Of a stretch of DNA of 64,000 nucleotides, positions 1-12,265 are shown piece by piece. The position numbers and the translations under genes are program-made. The notes under the pieces were generated by a model. It was given only the letters and a program-made list of their open reading frames with translations, was not told where the DNA came from and ran no database searches. Origin of the DNA: Lottia gigantea (taxonomy: Eukaryota; Mollusca; Gastropoda; Lottiidae); contig NW_008709848.1 in the NCBI RefSeq assembly GCF_000327385.1, forward strand, positions 1,060,893 through 1,124,892, read 5' to 3'. Every line of letters begins with the position of its first letter. The first letter of the stretch is position 1.

Positions 1-113
1 ACCATGCCACGTATTTTCGAAACGATCTTAGTGCTATATATAATAGAAACAGTGTAATAAGTACAGACCCTTGGACATCCTAGCGCTAAGTTTCTTTCAA
101 GAATAGAATCCCA
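1..113. mobile_element. Short foldback (MITE-like) element, copy 1
   Basis: The left part (GCCACGTATTTTCGAAACGA and on) and the right part (GACATCCTAGCGCTAAG to GAATAGAATCCC) are imperfect inverted copies of each other. Both arms also match the two arms of the better preserved element at 31487-31588 (shared words CACGTATT, GAAACG.TCTTA, CATCCTAGCGCTAAG). It has no coding capacity. The window starts at its edge, so the outer end may be cut off. The family is not named; a non-autonomous DNA transposon is the likely type. Confidence 0.5.
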
Positions 114-1388
114 GATTACATTTAATTTTGATCACTGTGTGTCTATAAGGCGATTATCTTGTGGCATGTAACTATGAACCTAACCATTAATAGAAGTAAG
201 TTTGGTTCTAATTGACCAGTAATCGAGCAAGTTTATCTCAGTGAATAGTTAATTAAAAGTAATCAGAAACAATAAGAGCATGCTGGTTTGATTTACTGCC
301 TACTGACTCGCTCTTTCGTGATATTACCACGGCAATATACTATTAGGTCTTGTCACAGTTTCATTACCACTGTACCAATGCTTTAGTCATTCACGGCGTA
401 AAAGCACCTGTTAAAGCGGCGATTGTCACCACCATTGTCGTATTTTTATGTTACTTAGTGAATACATTGAAAACTCGGCTCTATCGCATGTACCTTAAAG
501 TTATATTCCCAATCATGTTGTTGCTAAAATCGTCGCCATTTTTTATTACTACGATTGTTGGTTGAATCTAGTTGTTTTTAAAAACAACATACAGACAAAG
601 GGTCATTAAATGTGCATTTTGCTTAAATTTAACAGTTCATATTGTGTAGTAATTTAGAAATTGAACGAATAAAAAGACCATATCATACAACTTGGATCAT
701 AGAATACATACATCGAACTGATAAAATGACATTTTGGGAATAATGGGTGTTTCCATTGCAGTCTTACGGCCAAAAGCAGAATATTGTGTAGTTGGAATTT
801 AGAAATTTGTAAGATAACTAATTTCACCAATAATTTCATGTATGTCCGCGATTATTTCTCAATTGCCATTGTTTTTGGTATTTGGTAAAGTAAAGAAATC
901 TGTGTCCGGTAATATGTTCAATGTTTTTCGTTTTGTTTTGCTGATTGTGCACGATTCTGTGGTTTTGTTGAAGAGTAGTTATGGCAATGTGACCCTAAAC
1001 GTAGGGTTTAGACAAATTAGATTGGTTGTCTGCTTTCTATCACGTAATTTCGGAAAGGACAGTCAAATGGCTTCATCATTCTACTTCCCTAGGAATAGAT
1101 TATTGACTTTAGTTCAGTGCAGACACGAACTAACAGAAAAGACTTGTTAAAAACACTGTACCAATTGAGCTCTTTCTATCTCAACAAGTTATTCTGAAGA
1201 GACGATGAATGAACAAGTGGAGTGTTTCAGATTGCACCTAAAAAAATTTGTCGAGAAACGGAAAAAGAGGGAACGCATCGGCGGCACTATCGTGACAAAT
1301 TATCATGGTCATGAAGCTAAAGAGACTAGGACTCAGTTAATTTTCAATCGGAAGCCAACTATGGTTATTAGCGTCCGTAACTCATTTT
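114..1388. other. AT-rich stretch without recognised gene
   Basis: Open frames at 842-1150 (102 aa) and 1205-1390 (61 aa, lysine/arginine-rich) have no recognisable domain and no convincing splice context. Nothing else is seen. Confidence 0.5.
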
Positions 1389-1441
1389 GATATTCGTTTT
1401 GTATTCCGTCTATTTGATATCCGTTTTGTATTCCGTCTATT
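1389..1441. repeat. Tandem duplication of a 27-bp unit
   Basis: Two adjacent copies of a unit beginning GATAT.CGTTTTGTATTCCG, starting at 1389 and 1416, differ by a single base. They are followed by an AATAAA-containing run near 1448. Confidence 0.85.
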
Positions 1442-1516
1442 ATATAATAAATAAACATAATAATCACATTTTAATAGCTATCCAGGCTGTATTTGGTAAC
1501 CTAGATTGGTCCCTTT

Positions 1517-1590
1517 GCTGGAATTGAAGGAACCACAGATGTCTGACAAATTGATGCTATCAGTGTCCCCAATACATAAAATTATTTTAG
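1517..1590 (+). repeat. Dispersed repeat A, single arm
   Basis: Contains GGAATTGAAGGAACCACAGA, then GATGCTATCAGTG and ATACATAAAATTATTTTAGAAAA. The same ordered words occur at 8342-8430 and 32455-32530, and in inverted form at 8183-8259. This is one half of the foldback element seen whole near 8.3 kb. Confidence 0.7.
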
Positions 1591-2713
1591 AAAAACATCT
1601 TTACAATCTCTTTTATAGAGTAGATTTTAGATTTGATGAAGAAGTCTAGTGGTTACATGTTGATGCATGGTCACAATCTCCTATACAAATAGAGTAATTA
1701 ATATCATAGAGTATGATGAACTGAGCATTCCTAGATAAGTAGAATGATGTTTTTAGTATACAAAAAATCACATTTATTACACCGTAAGTAATACAACAAA
1801 ACTCATGATGTTTCAATTTGTCAAAAATACAAGGTAATAAACAGACAGTATACATGACTTTGATAAATAACAAAACCCTGAAATTACCATAAATTATATA
1901 AAAACCTACTGACATACTCTTTACAACTCGAATCGTATTTTTGGCACACTTCATCAGGGTTTTTCTTAAAGAGAACTGACCCAGTTTCTTACACAATCTT
2001 TCACCCAACATATTCAATTGAAAATAAGACAACAAAGTTACTAGAAATACAAGGTACTTAGTCACCTTACAGTTCTAAAATTATCATAACCACTTGAATG
2101 AAGATACTATATTGATTTAAATGCCATAGTGGTGAAAGCCGAAGAATGCAAAAGATATGATCAGCTGGAACTGCTATTAGAAAATTGTCTGAAAAGCGCC
2201 AAGGGCTCCATTGTGTCTGTGGTTTCCTTGAGTCGATATCATTTATATTATATTTCACATCCTCGATTTGATTTGATAGAGATTCATGAATAATATTATT
2301 TTCTTAACAAAACTGTAGATATCAGAAAATGTGATACAATTTTGAAGATATTAGAAGAAATACATTTTAAGTGGTTCCTATAGGAAGTAATGCATTAGAC
2401 TAATGAAAGTGGTAATTATGACATATTTCTGTACCTTTATTGCGACGTTGCGAAATAATTATAATTCATAATGTAATTAACAGGTCTGTTCCAGAAGAAG
2501 AAAGAAACAAAGCTTTATGAGAACCTTTCAGATAGAACTCTTTCTTAAAGATGGCTACCCTTATTTTCCTTAATGAAAATGCTAATTTTTATATGATTAG
2601 AGAGTAAAAGTGTTTTAATGATTTAGAAAATACCAGTTTGTCTCACATGTCCATAAGTAATTCGTAATAAGCTAAATTAGAAGAATTTGCCAGCTGAATT
2701 CTAATGAGTGACC

Positions 2714-2743
2714 GATCAAAAAAGATCAAAAAAGATCAAAAAA
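2714..2743. repeat. Triple 10-bp tandem repeat (GATCAAAAAA)3
   Basis: Three exact head-to-tail copies start at 2714, 2724 and 2734, followed by a near-complementary ..TTTTTTG run, so the region could form a small hairpin. Confidence 0.9.
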
Positions 2744-4821
2744 GTCGTTTTTTGTTTATCCAGTCTACATGAACATTTATAATCGATTAAACCTCTTAAT
2801 TATATGTAATAAGAACATAATGATATGATTAAGAATACGTGATAATTCATTGGAAACACAAATTAATCAAATAGTTTGCCTAATTTGAGACTAAAAAATA
2901 AGGAAACCCATCTTTGAGTTCAAACAAGATTAAAAATCTTGAAAACTGATGTCTGAACTAGGTGGGTTATTGGGAAAGGATGTTTTATTCACTGAACGCA
3001 TACTTAAATTCAACTCAAATGACTAGACCTGATCTTAAGTATTCTCGTGCGACACACTATATACCTGTACTGGGACCAATATAAAAGTAGGTTTGAATGT
3101 CAACAATAATTACCTCAGTCAGACCTCCAAAATTACCTGGGTTCGTTGGGCAACTAACGAAATTCCGAGTCAACTTATTGTCGAGCTGCTTGGCTAAAGG
3201 TCCCAGCTGAATCTTATCCTTGATAATTTGTTTTCCAGTGTAAACCATATTTTTGATATTTAATATACATGTAGTTCTTTAAGTTATTTATATATAAGTC
3301 ATATTCGATCAATCAAAATATAGTGGATTAAGTTTTATTTTATGCCTTGTCATCAGAAAGCTAAGCTTGAAAGGTGAAACGAAAACATGACTTCAAAGTT
3401 GGAGAGTATCTCTAAAGTGGGTAATTTAAGAGCTGTACGTGAATGTACCGTGCTCGATTTTGAGTAGATTTATCTTGCCAACAATTACAAACTTTAAACA
3501 TAGTTAAGATCAGGAATAAAGGTGTGAGGTTTATCATGGTTATTGAATGGAATACTATACTAAACATACTTTTTGTTTCCAAAATACCTTTACCAAACCA
3601 ACAACACCATCCATATTGAACCAATCCAACTTCTACGACTACCAACAACTACCCAGTTTGAAATTTTAACATCCACTGGAAGCGTACGTTAACTTGTCAT
3701 CTAACAATATGCTTCATTTCATTTTGAAATGATGTGAAATAATGGACTGTGGTTTTAACTCGGTATGAGACGGATTTCATCTTTTGTTGGCAATCTTACA
3801 TGGATTTCATGTTGTAGCTTCGATTACCTATAATTTAAGGCAGTTTGGTCGTGAATAAGTTGTTAAAATGTATTTAAAGTATCAATAATCCAAAAATATC
3901 AGAAATATCCAGACGCTCTTCTTCTAGTAAAGTAAAGGACTTCTCACAGTAGTTGGTTATGAAAATAGGAAAACTTTAAAGCGGACGTTTTCTTGATGTA
4001 ATAACAAATTTTAAAGATAAATTTAAGATAGCAGCTACTAATTAGTTATTTGAAACTGAAAGTAGCATTCGTTAAAAAGTTACAAGTAATTCTTTACAAA
4101 CGGTAAGTTAATTTTATTTTTTCTATGTTTTAAGATGCCTCTAATGACCCTTTAGACATCTTGATTTTAAACATTTCTCTTATATAAATAAAACACCCTA
4201 GTACTAACGATCCGAATCACTAAACAAATTTGAAATAACAGTTATAGCAATACATTGGGAGCATAACGAATTACATATGAGGAAGTATATCAGTCATGAA
4301 TGAAGGATTATTTCATGATATAAAGTGTTATCTAATAATACTTCTAAACATGTTCTTGTTCGCATAGAACAACACAAGGACAACACAATAAATCCGGGAA
4401 ATAACCTTCATTAAAAGATATACAAAGCTATGGAATATATGATCAATTATACATCTCTTGATTTTTTAAATTCAATTTTCTATTAAAAATGTTTGTCTGT
4501 CTGTACATAAAGGCTTTGAAAGTTCATTAATTATCCTTGCAAAGAATTGATTTTTTCATGCCCATTTATCAAACCGAATAGTAGATTATCCATACACGCA
4601 ATTAACACTTTCGGTAAACTAACTCAAAACGTTAGGCATGTCTGCTTTATCGAACATCAAACGCATCAAGTGGCGAATGAATCAATTGCTTAATGAAGAT
4701 TGGAATTTCAACAGTCCAGTTATACATAGTATATATATTTAGTATACTCTAGTCTGGGTGGCGAGTTAGATCTTTGTTTGATACAGATTTAATATCATAC
4801 TTAATGATTTAAGTTTGTGTC

Positions 4822-4839
4822 GGGGGTGGGGGAGGGGGG
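4822..4839 (+). repeat. G-rich tract G5-T-G5-A-G6
   Basis: Three long guanine runs are separated by single bases. It could form a G-quadruplex only if the six-base run is used irregularly, so it is listed as a low-complexity tract. Confidence 0.8.
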
Positions 4840-5237
4840 TATTCGTCAACCGTTTGTTTCTCTATAATTGTGTTGCTCTTTTCCGCCAAGATATTTTTGT
4901 ATAATCTATTGATAGCTTTCCATAACGAAATAAACTGACTTGTGTGAAAACAAGAACGTGTGAAGTCAATATTGTTAGTTACTTCAGACAAGATGACTTT
5001 TAACATCCCGCTAATCGATAAGGACATTCTGTGAATCCTATACATTAACACCCTCTTAAAATCGAAACATTAATAGACATTGAAGCGGTTATTAAAGTAC
5101 TGGGCTGTCAATATCTTCTTTATTAACATGAAATTGATTTTGAGAGACAATCAAGACATCAAAGAAGGATAATAGAGACGTATCAAGTCTTGATGATTGA
5201 ATAGGGTTATAGTCTTACTAGGAAGTACTTGCTCTAA

Positions 5238-5458
5238 TCAAAGTTTTTGCCTTAAAAAATGTCTTGATTTTAGCACCGCATTAAGTCGCGAATAAGTCCG
5301 CTGAGGTTTACGGTGCGGAATAATTGATACAAACGAAAATAGAAGAAGTGAACGCACTGGACACTGGACACGTCTATTCCCACCTTTAGTCACTTCATCA
5401 TTGTTGGATGATGGAGGTTGTGAATTAAGCGCAGTAAAGGGGAAATGACTACATTTTT
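5238..5458 (-). other. Exon-like open stretch, minus strand
   Basis: On the minus strand an acceptor-like sequence (GGCTTTTTTCAG, AG ending at 5459) is followed by about 73 open codons. They are rich in Ser/Pro/Arg/Asn (for example PPSSNNDEVTKGGNRR and PHRKPQRTYSRLNAVLKSR) and end at a stop at 5238-5240. The stretch is more GC-rich than its surroundings. No domain is recognised and no partner exon was found. It could be a terminal exon, a gene relic or chance. Confidence 0.18.
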
Positions 5459-5522
5459 CTGAAAAAAGCCTCTTGATATGATAAATACAAAGAGTGTGCC
5501 CTATAACACTTTCCTTGTTCAC

Positions 5523-7150
5523 TTGGACTATTAGTATCTTTAGGAGCGTGGTCTTACCAACGCTACCTTGTTTCCGGCATTCAACGTTGATGGTGAGGAT
5601 GCTACTTAAATGGATAGCATAGGTATTAAATAGTATATCATCCAGCTTATCATCCTGTACTATCAGAACAGCTGCATATTCTTGTCTAAAACTTCTCGTT
5701 ACAATAATTAACTTGAGTACTCTATACTAATATTTGCTAATGTCAAGAACTGCAAATTGTTAGTCTTGACGTGGAATAATCATTGTCCATTTTTGATATT
5801 ATGCAAATGGCTAGACACAAGTGATTTTTCATTAGTTTCAAGTACATTACTGGCGTTACTACAAGAATATATCAAAATTATGAAACCATTACACAGCTGG
5901 TAAATATAGGCGAAGATCTACTTTTATTGGTTTATGTACTGTGTATTATAAGTACAAAAGATTAAACGAATTATAGAACTCCTAATTACGTAAAATAGAA
6001 AATAAGTCACTTTGGTGTGTTTCTCATTATCTTTATAAACTTGGACATTAGTCAATTTACTATCGACGTCAAAGTTTCTCGTACCTTTTTAAAAAAATAA
6101 CATGTCATTTGCTAAATCGCTCTTTTTGTAGTGATTATTGTAATTGAATAGCAACAAGTTACAACCCAACAGAGGGCATTTGCAGAGGGTAAAGTAATTG
6201 TAAAATCAATGGTGATTCTAATATATACTCTAATAAAGAAGCTTATTAACTAACAAAACAACTAATAATATATTTGATGGTAAAGCAGTAAGAATTCCCG
6301 GACTGGAAACGCTCCATCCCACTTCAAAGCTATCTTGAAAGTGCAAAGGAATCATCGATATGTACCTTCTCACCTCTACAATCACGACGAACAGTTCAAC
6401 CGTACTTGAGCATAATCGATTTTATTGAGCAGCCATTAATGCCAAGCTGAAATCATTCTCCTTGAGTTGAAGTGATCGACTTTCTGACAGGTGCTGACGG
6501 TCGATTGGTTAGAGTTCACTATCAAGTCATATTGGCCACTTCAAGCCACAGACTAAAGCCATGCGAGACGACGGGTTTTTGTCATGGTTATGTGTTCGTA
6601 AGCACATTGTTCTTTCGTCGGAGCAGAGAAAATGTTTCTACAATGTTTTTTATAAAGATTATGGTCCCATATTCTTCAATATTTTAATAAGTTTGAAGCG
6701 CGTGTATCCCTTTGTAATACGGTTGTTTGTGGATTTTCATTCTTCAGGTGAACTGAAGCAGGTGACGGCTTAACCCCACATAAGTAAACTACTTGTATTA
6801 TTTTAGACTTAAAGTTGACATATCTGATTTCAGCTATATTATTATGACAGTGTGGCTCCTTCAAATTGTTTAATCTTGACAAATAAATCGTTCATCATGT
6901 TCAAAAACGACCCATCCATCAAGTATGATTTATGAATTTGTTTCAAGTTAGGTCCCTCGTGGTATGCCTGGTGTCAGTTTTGATGGTCGTGACGATACAT
7001 TGTTGGACTGAAATCTAAATTAGTCTATCACACTTTGAGCTCTTTGTTCATAAGTTTATATTTAAGAAGAATCTGATTGGCTAATATCGTGACCACAATA
7101 AAAACAGTCACAACAGATTAATGTCAGCACGAGTATAAAGTGTTACGTGT
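5523..7150. other. AT-rich stretch without recognised gene
   Basis: Overlapping open frames near 6472-6882 on both strands cancel each other out as evidence. An acceptor-like TCTGATTTCAG near 6833 is followed by about 35 open codons with no recognisable content. Confidence 0.45.
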
Positions 7151-7330
7151 AGGGGAAAGTCGGGCAAGTTGGGAAAGTTTTTGAGTTGAGGTCCCTGGCA
7201 CCTCAACTAACAAGGAGACACATTGTTGAACGTTTAATCATTTATTGGCATCATATCTTTTTCTGTTTATGAACGGAAATGCGACCCGTGTTCCAACATT
7301 AAAAGAACCCAACTTGCCAGGCTCTCCCTT
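7151..7330. mobile_element. 180-bp MITE with 23-bp terminal inverted repeats
   Basis: The left end (7151-7173, AGGGGAAAGTCGGGCAAGTT...) and right end (7308-7330) are inverted copies with only a few mismatches (GGCAAGTTGGG is exact in both). The interior of about 134 bp is non-coding. This structure fits a small non-autonomous DNA transposon. A target-site duplication is not clear, so the superfamily is left open. Confidence 0.7.
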
Positions 7331-8074
7331 TATTTAACTAAAATCACCAAATATACATTTATTAAAGTTTTTTGTTCAGAAAATGAATTATATTTTTTAT
7401 TGATTATGAAATGCATTTTAATACCTGTCGCCGAAGTTTGGGTGTATATTTTTGTCAAATTTTATGGCTACATATACTGTGCGCTTTTTGTGACGGAATC
7501 CATTTTTGTTTCGTTGGTTTGCACCAAGGCAAGGATGATTGGATTTACAACGTGGACGACACAGAAAACTAGCATCGCTGTATCTCTGAGCGTGGACTAA
7601 ATCAATGGGGTCTATATTCTGAAGTATATTAAAGAAAGTGGACGGTCATATTTCGGTATTTATGTTTTATAATTAATTGCCATCCAACACGATCTGCTTT
7701 TTGTCCGACATCGTCTTGTGGATTACCTATTGTGTTTCCTAGGTTATCTCTCCAAGACAGAGAATTGCATGTATTGCCACCTCTATCGTGACTTAGACGA
7801 TATGCCTCACAGACATTAAATGCCTAATAATTAATCTTTAATAAACAGGTAACAAACAGTAACAATTTAATTAATTTACTTCTTATTCCATTCCCAGACG
7901 AAATCCACCACATCAAAACGATTTCGTCATTTAAACGGAAACTTAGTAATTATTCTTACCAAGTTTAGATGTAATTTCCTTAGCTTCCACTGAAATCAAT
8001 CAAGGACTAATCCCCCAAGTATCTGGGAAATAAAATTGTCGAAACTAATTATCTATAAACTTCCCAACAATGTA
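7331..8074. other. AT-rich stretch without recognised gene
   Basis: One open frame of 66 codons (7400-7600, +) has no domain. Nothing else is seen. Confidence 0.5.
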
Positions 8075-8490
8075 CCTTAATAATCTTTCCATGTAACATT
8101 GGACTTTTTAAAATCACTTTTGTTCAAAACACGTTTTTTATTCAAATATTCGTAAAGGAATTGTAGTGAGGTTATCTTAAAATTTTATGTGTATTGATAG
8201 TATCAAGTTTAGATGATTACAATTTTAAATCGGACGTCTGTGGTTCTTGCAATTCCTCTTAAAAAGGTATTTCACTAATCGCGAAGGACTTTATGTGATA
8301 AAGCATATTTTGTGATAAGTGATGTCACCAAACTTTGTTTTAGTGGAATTGCAGGAACCACAGACATCTGATTGAAAATTGAATAGGCGCAAATAGATGC
8401 TATCAGTGCTCCCGTCACACATACAATATTAGAAAACCTATCCCTTTAACAATCTTTCAATCTTACAATCTGACTTTTTAAAATCATTTG
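8075..8490. mobile_element. Foldback element of repeat A with flanking direct repeat
   Basis: The arm at 8183-8259 is the inverted complement of the arm at 8342-8430: CGGACGTCTGTGGTTCTTGC on one side, GCAGGAACCACAGACATCTG on the other, then GAT.CTATCA and CACATA in the same order. The loop is about 82 bp. Outside the arms, a block with AATCTTTC..., then CTGACTTTTTAAAATCA (8446-8490) is repeated in direct orientation at 8075-8120 with a few differences. No coding capacity is seen. Single arms at 1517-1590 and 32455-32530 belong to the same family. Confidence 0.65.
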
Positions 8491-9229
8491 AAATCCTACT
8501 AAGATATTAAGGAGGCTTTTTCGAGTACTTCATTAAAATGAATAATTCTGTGAGAGAAATTGATATATCTTGTCCCTGGTTGTAATCTGGATAAATCTAA
8601 ATCAATATTTGCATTTATGCTCATTTTCAAAGTTTTTAAAACCACAGAGTATAAAGTTAGAAAGTACAGAAAAGTGCAATACTCGCAGCTGAAAACTGCA
8701 AAGAAACTAAATGTATTTGACTGAAAGGTGTACGTTTGAGCTTTTGTATATGATCCTGATCATGCAGTGGACAATGGATACTATAACTTCCAAGGCATAT
8801 AAAACAGCGTTACGGTTGTCCAATTTAGGACTATCTATAGACGACGCACTTAAAATTAATTCTTTAAGATGTATGAAACTTATGAAACAGTAGACACATA
8901 AATGGAAAAATAATATATATTTATTGGCAGTAGAAAAATATAAATTCTAATTGTAACACCATAAAGACAGGTTTATCGTGATGTATATGCTAAGAACGTC
9001 GCATACCAAATATATGCTATTGAGTACTACAAGGAGATAAAATATCGCCTGCTCTCAAACGCATCAGAAATTAATTCGGCCAAGTATCTATAATTCATCA
9101 TTAAATTTAAATTTAATTTACAAAAAAAATATGTAACGGCATTTTCCTTTGTGTTAAATTATGATTGATAGGTGACCGAATGATGGTTAATATTGATGAT
9201 AAATAGGTCAACAAAGAAGGAAAATTTGA
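8491..9229. other. AT-rich stretch without recognised gene
   Basis: One 60-codon open frame (8711-8893) has no recognised domain. Nothing else is seen. Confidence 0.5.
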
Positions 9230-9391
9230 AAAAGGGTGGTAGCTCATAAAAACAATTCATTCCATATTGTACTTGACAAGAGCTCAACACTGCCGAATTC
9301 TTTTTCGGGCTCCGCAATCGATCATCAGTGCAGCGACTTTGGTAAGGAGATTACAAAACCTTACTTACAAGGCATTGGACGAAAAAAATGA
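9230..9391 (+). other. Exon-like open stretch with donor-like site
   Basis: Fifty-three codons are open without an ATG, and the local GC is raised. The central part reads SSTLPNSFSGSAIDHQCSDF and a donor-like TTTG/GTAAGG lies at 9341/9342. Possible acceptors upstream are weak. No domain or partner exon is known, and open stretches of this size are expected by chance in this window. Confidence 0.15.
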
Positions 9392-11284
9392 GGATTACCC
9401 TTTATTCCTCTTCGTATTCTTAAAATATAAATTATTTTAGTTATAAAATAAAATAACGAAAAAAAAAAAAGATTTATTCATCATAGCGGCAACAACTCGC
9501 GAGTTCACAATCTAGAGTGACAAATCTGTATCCAGCCATACTACTATCATGAACGGTTTGCACTTGGACCAAAAATCTCAAAGGAAATAGGTAGAGGAGT
9601 GAAACTTAGGGCAATCTAGTCTGTAGTTGAGAAATAAACTAATTATGCTTATTTCCTTGTACTTTCTACATTGTTTTCGTTTTGTGAAAAGCGTTATCTC
9701 ATCTGAACTTTTGGAAGAAAGGTACAAATACCTATGATTCCTTCGTTGAAAATTCATGTTCTTGTATGTAAAGCTGAGAAATCTAATATTGAAACTTGTG
9801 GGCAACAATCAAATCTAACACACTGACACTAATTATTGCCAGACTTTTGAGAAAAACAGTAAATTGGGTTACGATCTTCATTAGCTTTCCGTACATTGTT
9901 ATTGACATAAAACAACAAACACGTGTTTCTAATTCCACTTCTGTCAAATGTGAATTCCAATAATTAGACATAAAAAAAACATGAACACCAAGACACACTA
10001 ATCACCCACCTTTTCACTTATCGATTACGCTGGTACATGTAATTGAATTTAATTCAATTTAAGTGGTAAACTAATTTAATTTTACAGAGGTTAACAGAGT
10101 TTCAATTTGCATTTCCCCTAATGATTGTGAATAAGTCAAGCAAGTTGTTGTACTGCCCCGGGAGGGTTAGTTTGTTGTATACTGATTAATCTTAGTTTGC
10201 AACAATGTTGTCATTTTGGTTCTGGTTTTCCTACTATACGACCATCATCTCATGATGAGCATGAGGTAATTTCAATATGCGCATTGACTATCTCACTTGC
10301 TCGAGCAGTTGCTTGTATTGGACGAGACAACAAAGGTTGCAATGCTTGCATTACGGTGAATATTCAGTCCTATCAGTCTTGCTGTATTCAGTGTCTCAAT
10401 CTGGTGGGCTTCCCTATCCCAAAGGAATTTTTACGGCAAATCAATTTATATGCGTTATGTGGCGGTTAAGATACGATTGAATGGTCGTCCTAGTTGAAAT
10501 CATTAAATACAGGATTGTCTTTCTTTAATTTGAAATCTTGATCTGTGAGCCGAGTGCTAAAACCTTTTTCGTCTCTTACTAAAAAGCGAGTTTCTGATAT
10601 AAAGGAAAATGTTTTTCATCTACTTGACAAATATGAAGGATTTCTTATCCCCGGATGTATTCGGCTTAAATTATGCTAAGGCTGCTACCTGTGCTAAAAA
10701 GGTGATAAGCTGGATTATAAGCATGTTGGCGATTGGTTGGGGCGTAAACTATTCGTCCGATCGGTTGATCAGCAATTCGTAGGCGGATGAAATATAGATC
10801 TGTTGCATGGTACGTGATGTTTGGTTGACGATTAGCATTGCGATTTTTGACATCTTGCCAGTGGTTGTTTTAGTTTAATGGGGTGCCGAGCATTATATTG
10901 AGATTAGTGGGTGAATGTGTGGGGATTAAAACAGAATAAAATTGTGTATGCTTAGCGTAAAATTATGTGGGGATTAAGATATGAAAATAAGTCATTGTGT
11001 AGGCTTGAGCTAACGATCAAATGAGAATTTGGAGGAAAATGCAAAAATGTATTATTAATACCATTAAATAAAATAAATTAAATAAACAAGTATAAATACA
11101 AAAATTGACATAAATGACATAAACAGGTTATTGATTAAATAATCTTTCTCAAGTTGTTTTTGGGCATCTTCATATGAATTTTCACTGATGAATAAACGAG
11201 CAAGTTGTTTTGCTACTTCGAAGCATGATATGGAACATGATTGAATTGTTTTATATAGTTGTGTTTATGCATTACTGAATAAAT
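9392..11284. other. AT-rich stretch without recognised gene
   Basis: The open frames at 9578-9998 (minus) and 10197-10469 (plus, Cys/Ile-rich, 90 codons) have no recognisable domain. A 12-bp poly-A run lies at 9459-9470. Confidence 0.45.
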
Positions 11285-12265
11285 TGATTGTACTCGTACA
11301 TTTGGGTCCTAGTGTTACTAAATGAAATGTTTGGGCCTGATCGGGCCTGAATAATTTGTTTGGCCTCGTACATTTAGTTTATGTGTTTCTAAATAAATTG
11401 CTCGTACATTAGGGTTCAAGTGTTTGCTACAGATTTGTTGGTCTCTTACATTTGTGAATACAAAATGAATTCATTGCAACCACACAATTGGCAAACGTGT
11501 TAGTGAACTTGTTGGGCTCGTACATTTGGGTACATGAGTTATTAAATGAAATTATTAGACTCGTACATTTGGGTACACGAGTTATTAAATGAAATTATTA
11601 GGCTCGTACATTTGGGTACACGAGTTATTAAATGAAATGGTTAGGTTCGTACATTTGGGTACACGAGTTATTAAATGAAATTTTTAGGCTCGTACATTTG
11701 GGTACACGAGTTATTAAATGAAATTATTAGGCTCGTACATTTGGGTACATGAGTTATTAAATGAAATTATTAGGCTCGTACATTTGGGTACACGAGTTAT
11801 TAAATGAAATTATTAGGCTCGTACATTTGGGTACATGAGTTATTAAATGAAATTATTAGGCTCGTACATTTGGGTACACGAGTTATTAAATGAAATGGTT
11901 AGGCTCGTACATTTGGGTACACGAGTTATTAAATGAAATTATTAGGCTCGTACATTTGGGTACACGAGTTATTAAATGAAATGGTTAGGCTCGTACATTT
12001 GGGTACACGAGTTATTAAATGAAATGGCTAGGCTCGTACATTTGGGTACACGAGTACGTAATGAATTGGTTAGGCTCGTACATTTGGTTAAAGTATTACT
12101 GAATAATTTGTTTGATTCTGGTTTTATTACATAATTTAGTTAGGCTCCTACAGTATTCAAGTTTACGGAGAAAAAAATTGTTGATCTCGTACATTTGGTT
12201 CATATGTTACAAAATGAATTGATTTGGCTCGTACATTTGGATCAAGTGTTGTAGAAGGATTTTCC
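11285..12265 (+). repeat. 43-bp minisatellite with homogenised core
   Basis: The unit contains GGCTCGTACATTTGGGTACA then CGAGTTATTAAATGAAATTA. TACATTTGGG recurs at exactly 43-bp steps from 11521 to 12037 (13 starts: 11521, 11564, 11607 and so on), and at 12079 after one 42-bp step. Core units differ mainly at two sites: ACACGAG or ACATGAG, and AAATTATTA or AAATGGTTA. Diverged units lie on both flanks (11293-11510 and 12080-12265). In most units CTCGT and ACGAG can pair as a 5-bp hairpin. The unit length is not a multiple of three and no frame stays open, so it is non-coding. Confidence 0.97.

Larger units (their letters stand above)
1591..5237. other. AT-rich stretch without recognised gene
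   Basis: The longest open frame (1646-2065, minus, 139 codons) is rich in Ile/Phe/Cys/Tyr, has no domain and reads like chance. Only the small repeats listed separately at 2714 and 4822 stand out. Confidence 0.5.

Noticed and set aside
1646-2065. 139-codon minus-strand open frame
   Set aside because: No domain, Ile/Tyr/Cys/Phe-rich AT-driven composition, no splice or start context; frames of this size occur by chance here.
4822-4839. G-quadruplex at the G5TG5AG6 tract
   Set aside because: Only three separate runs; a regular quadruplex is not assured.
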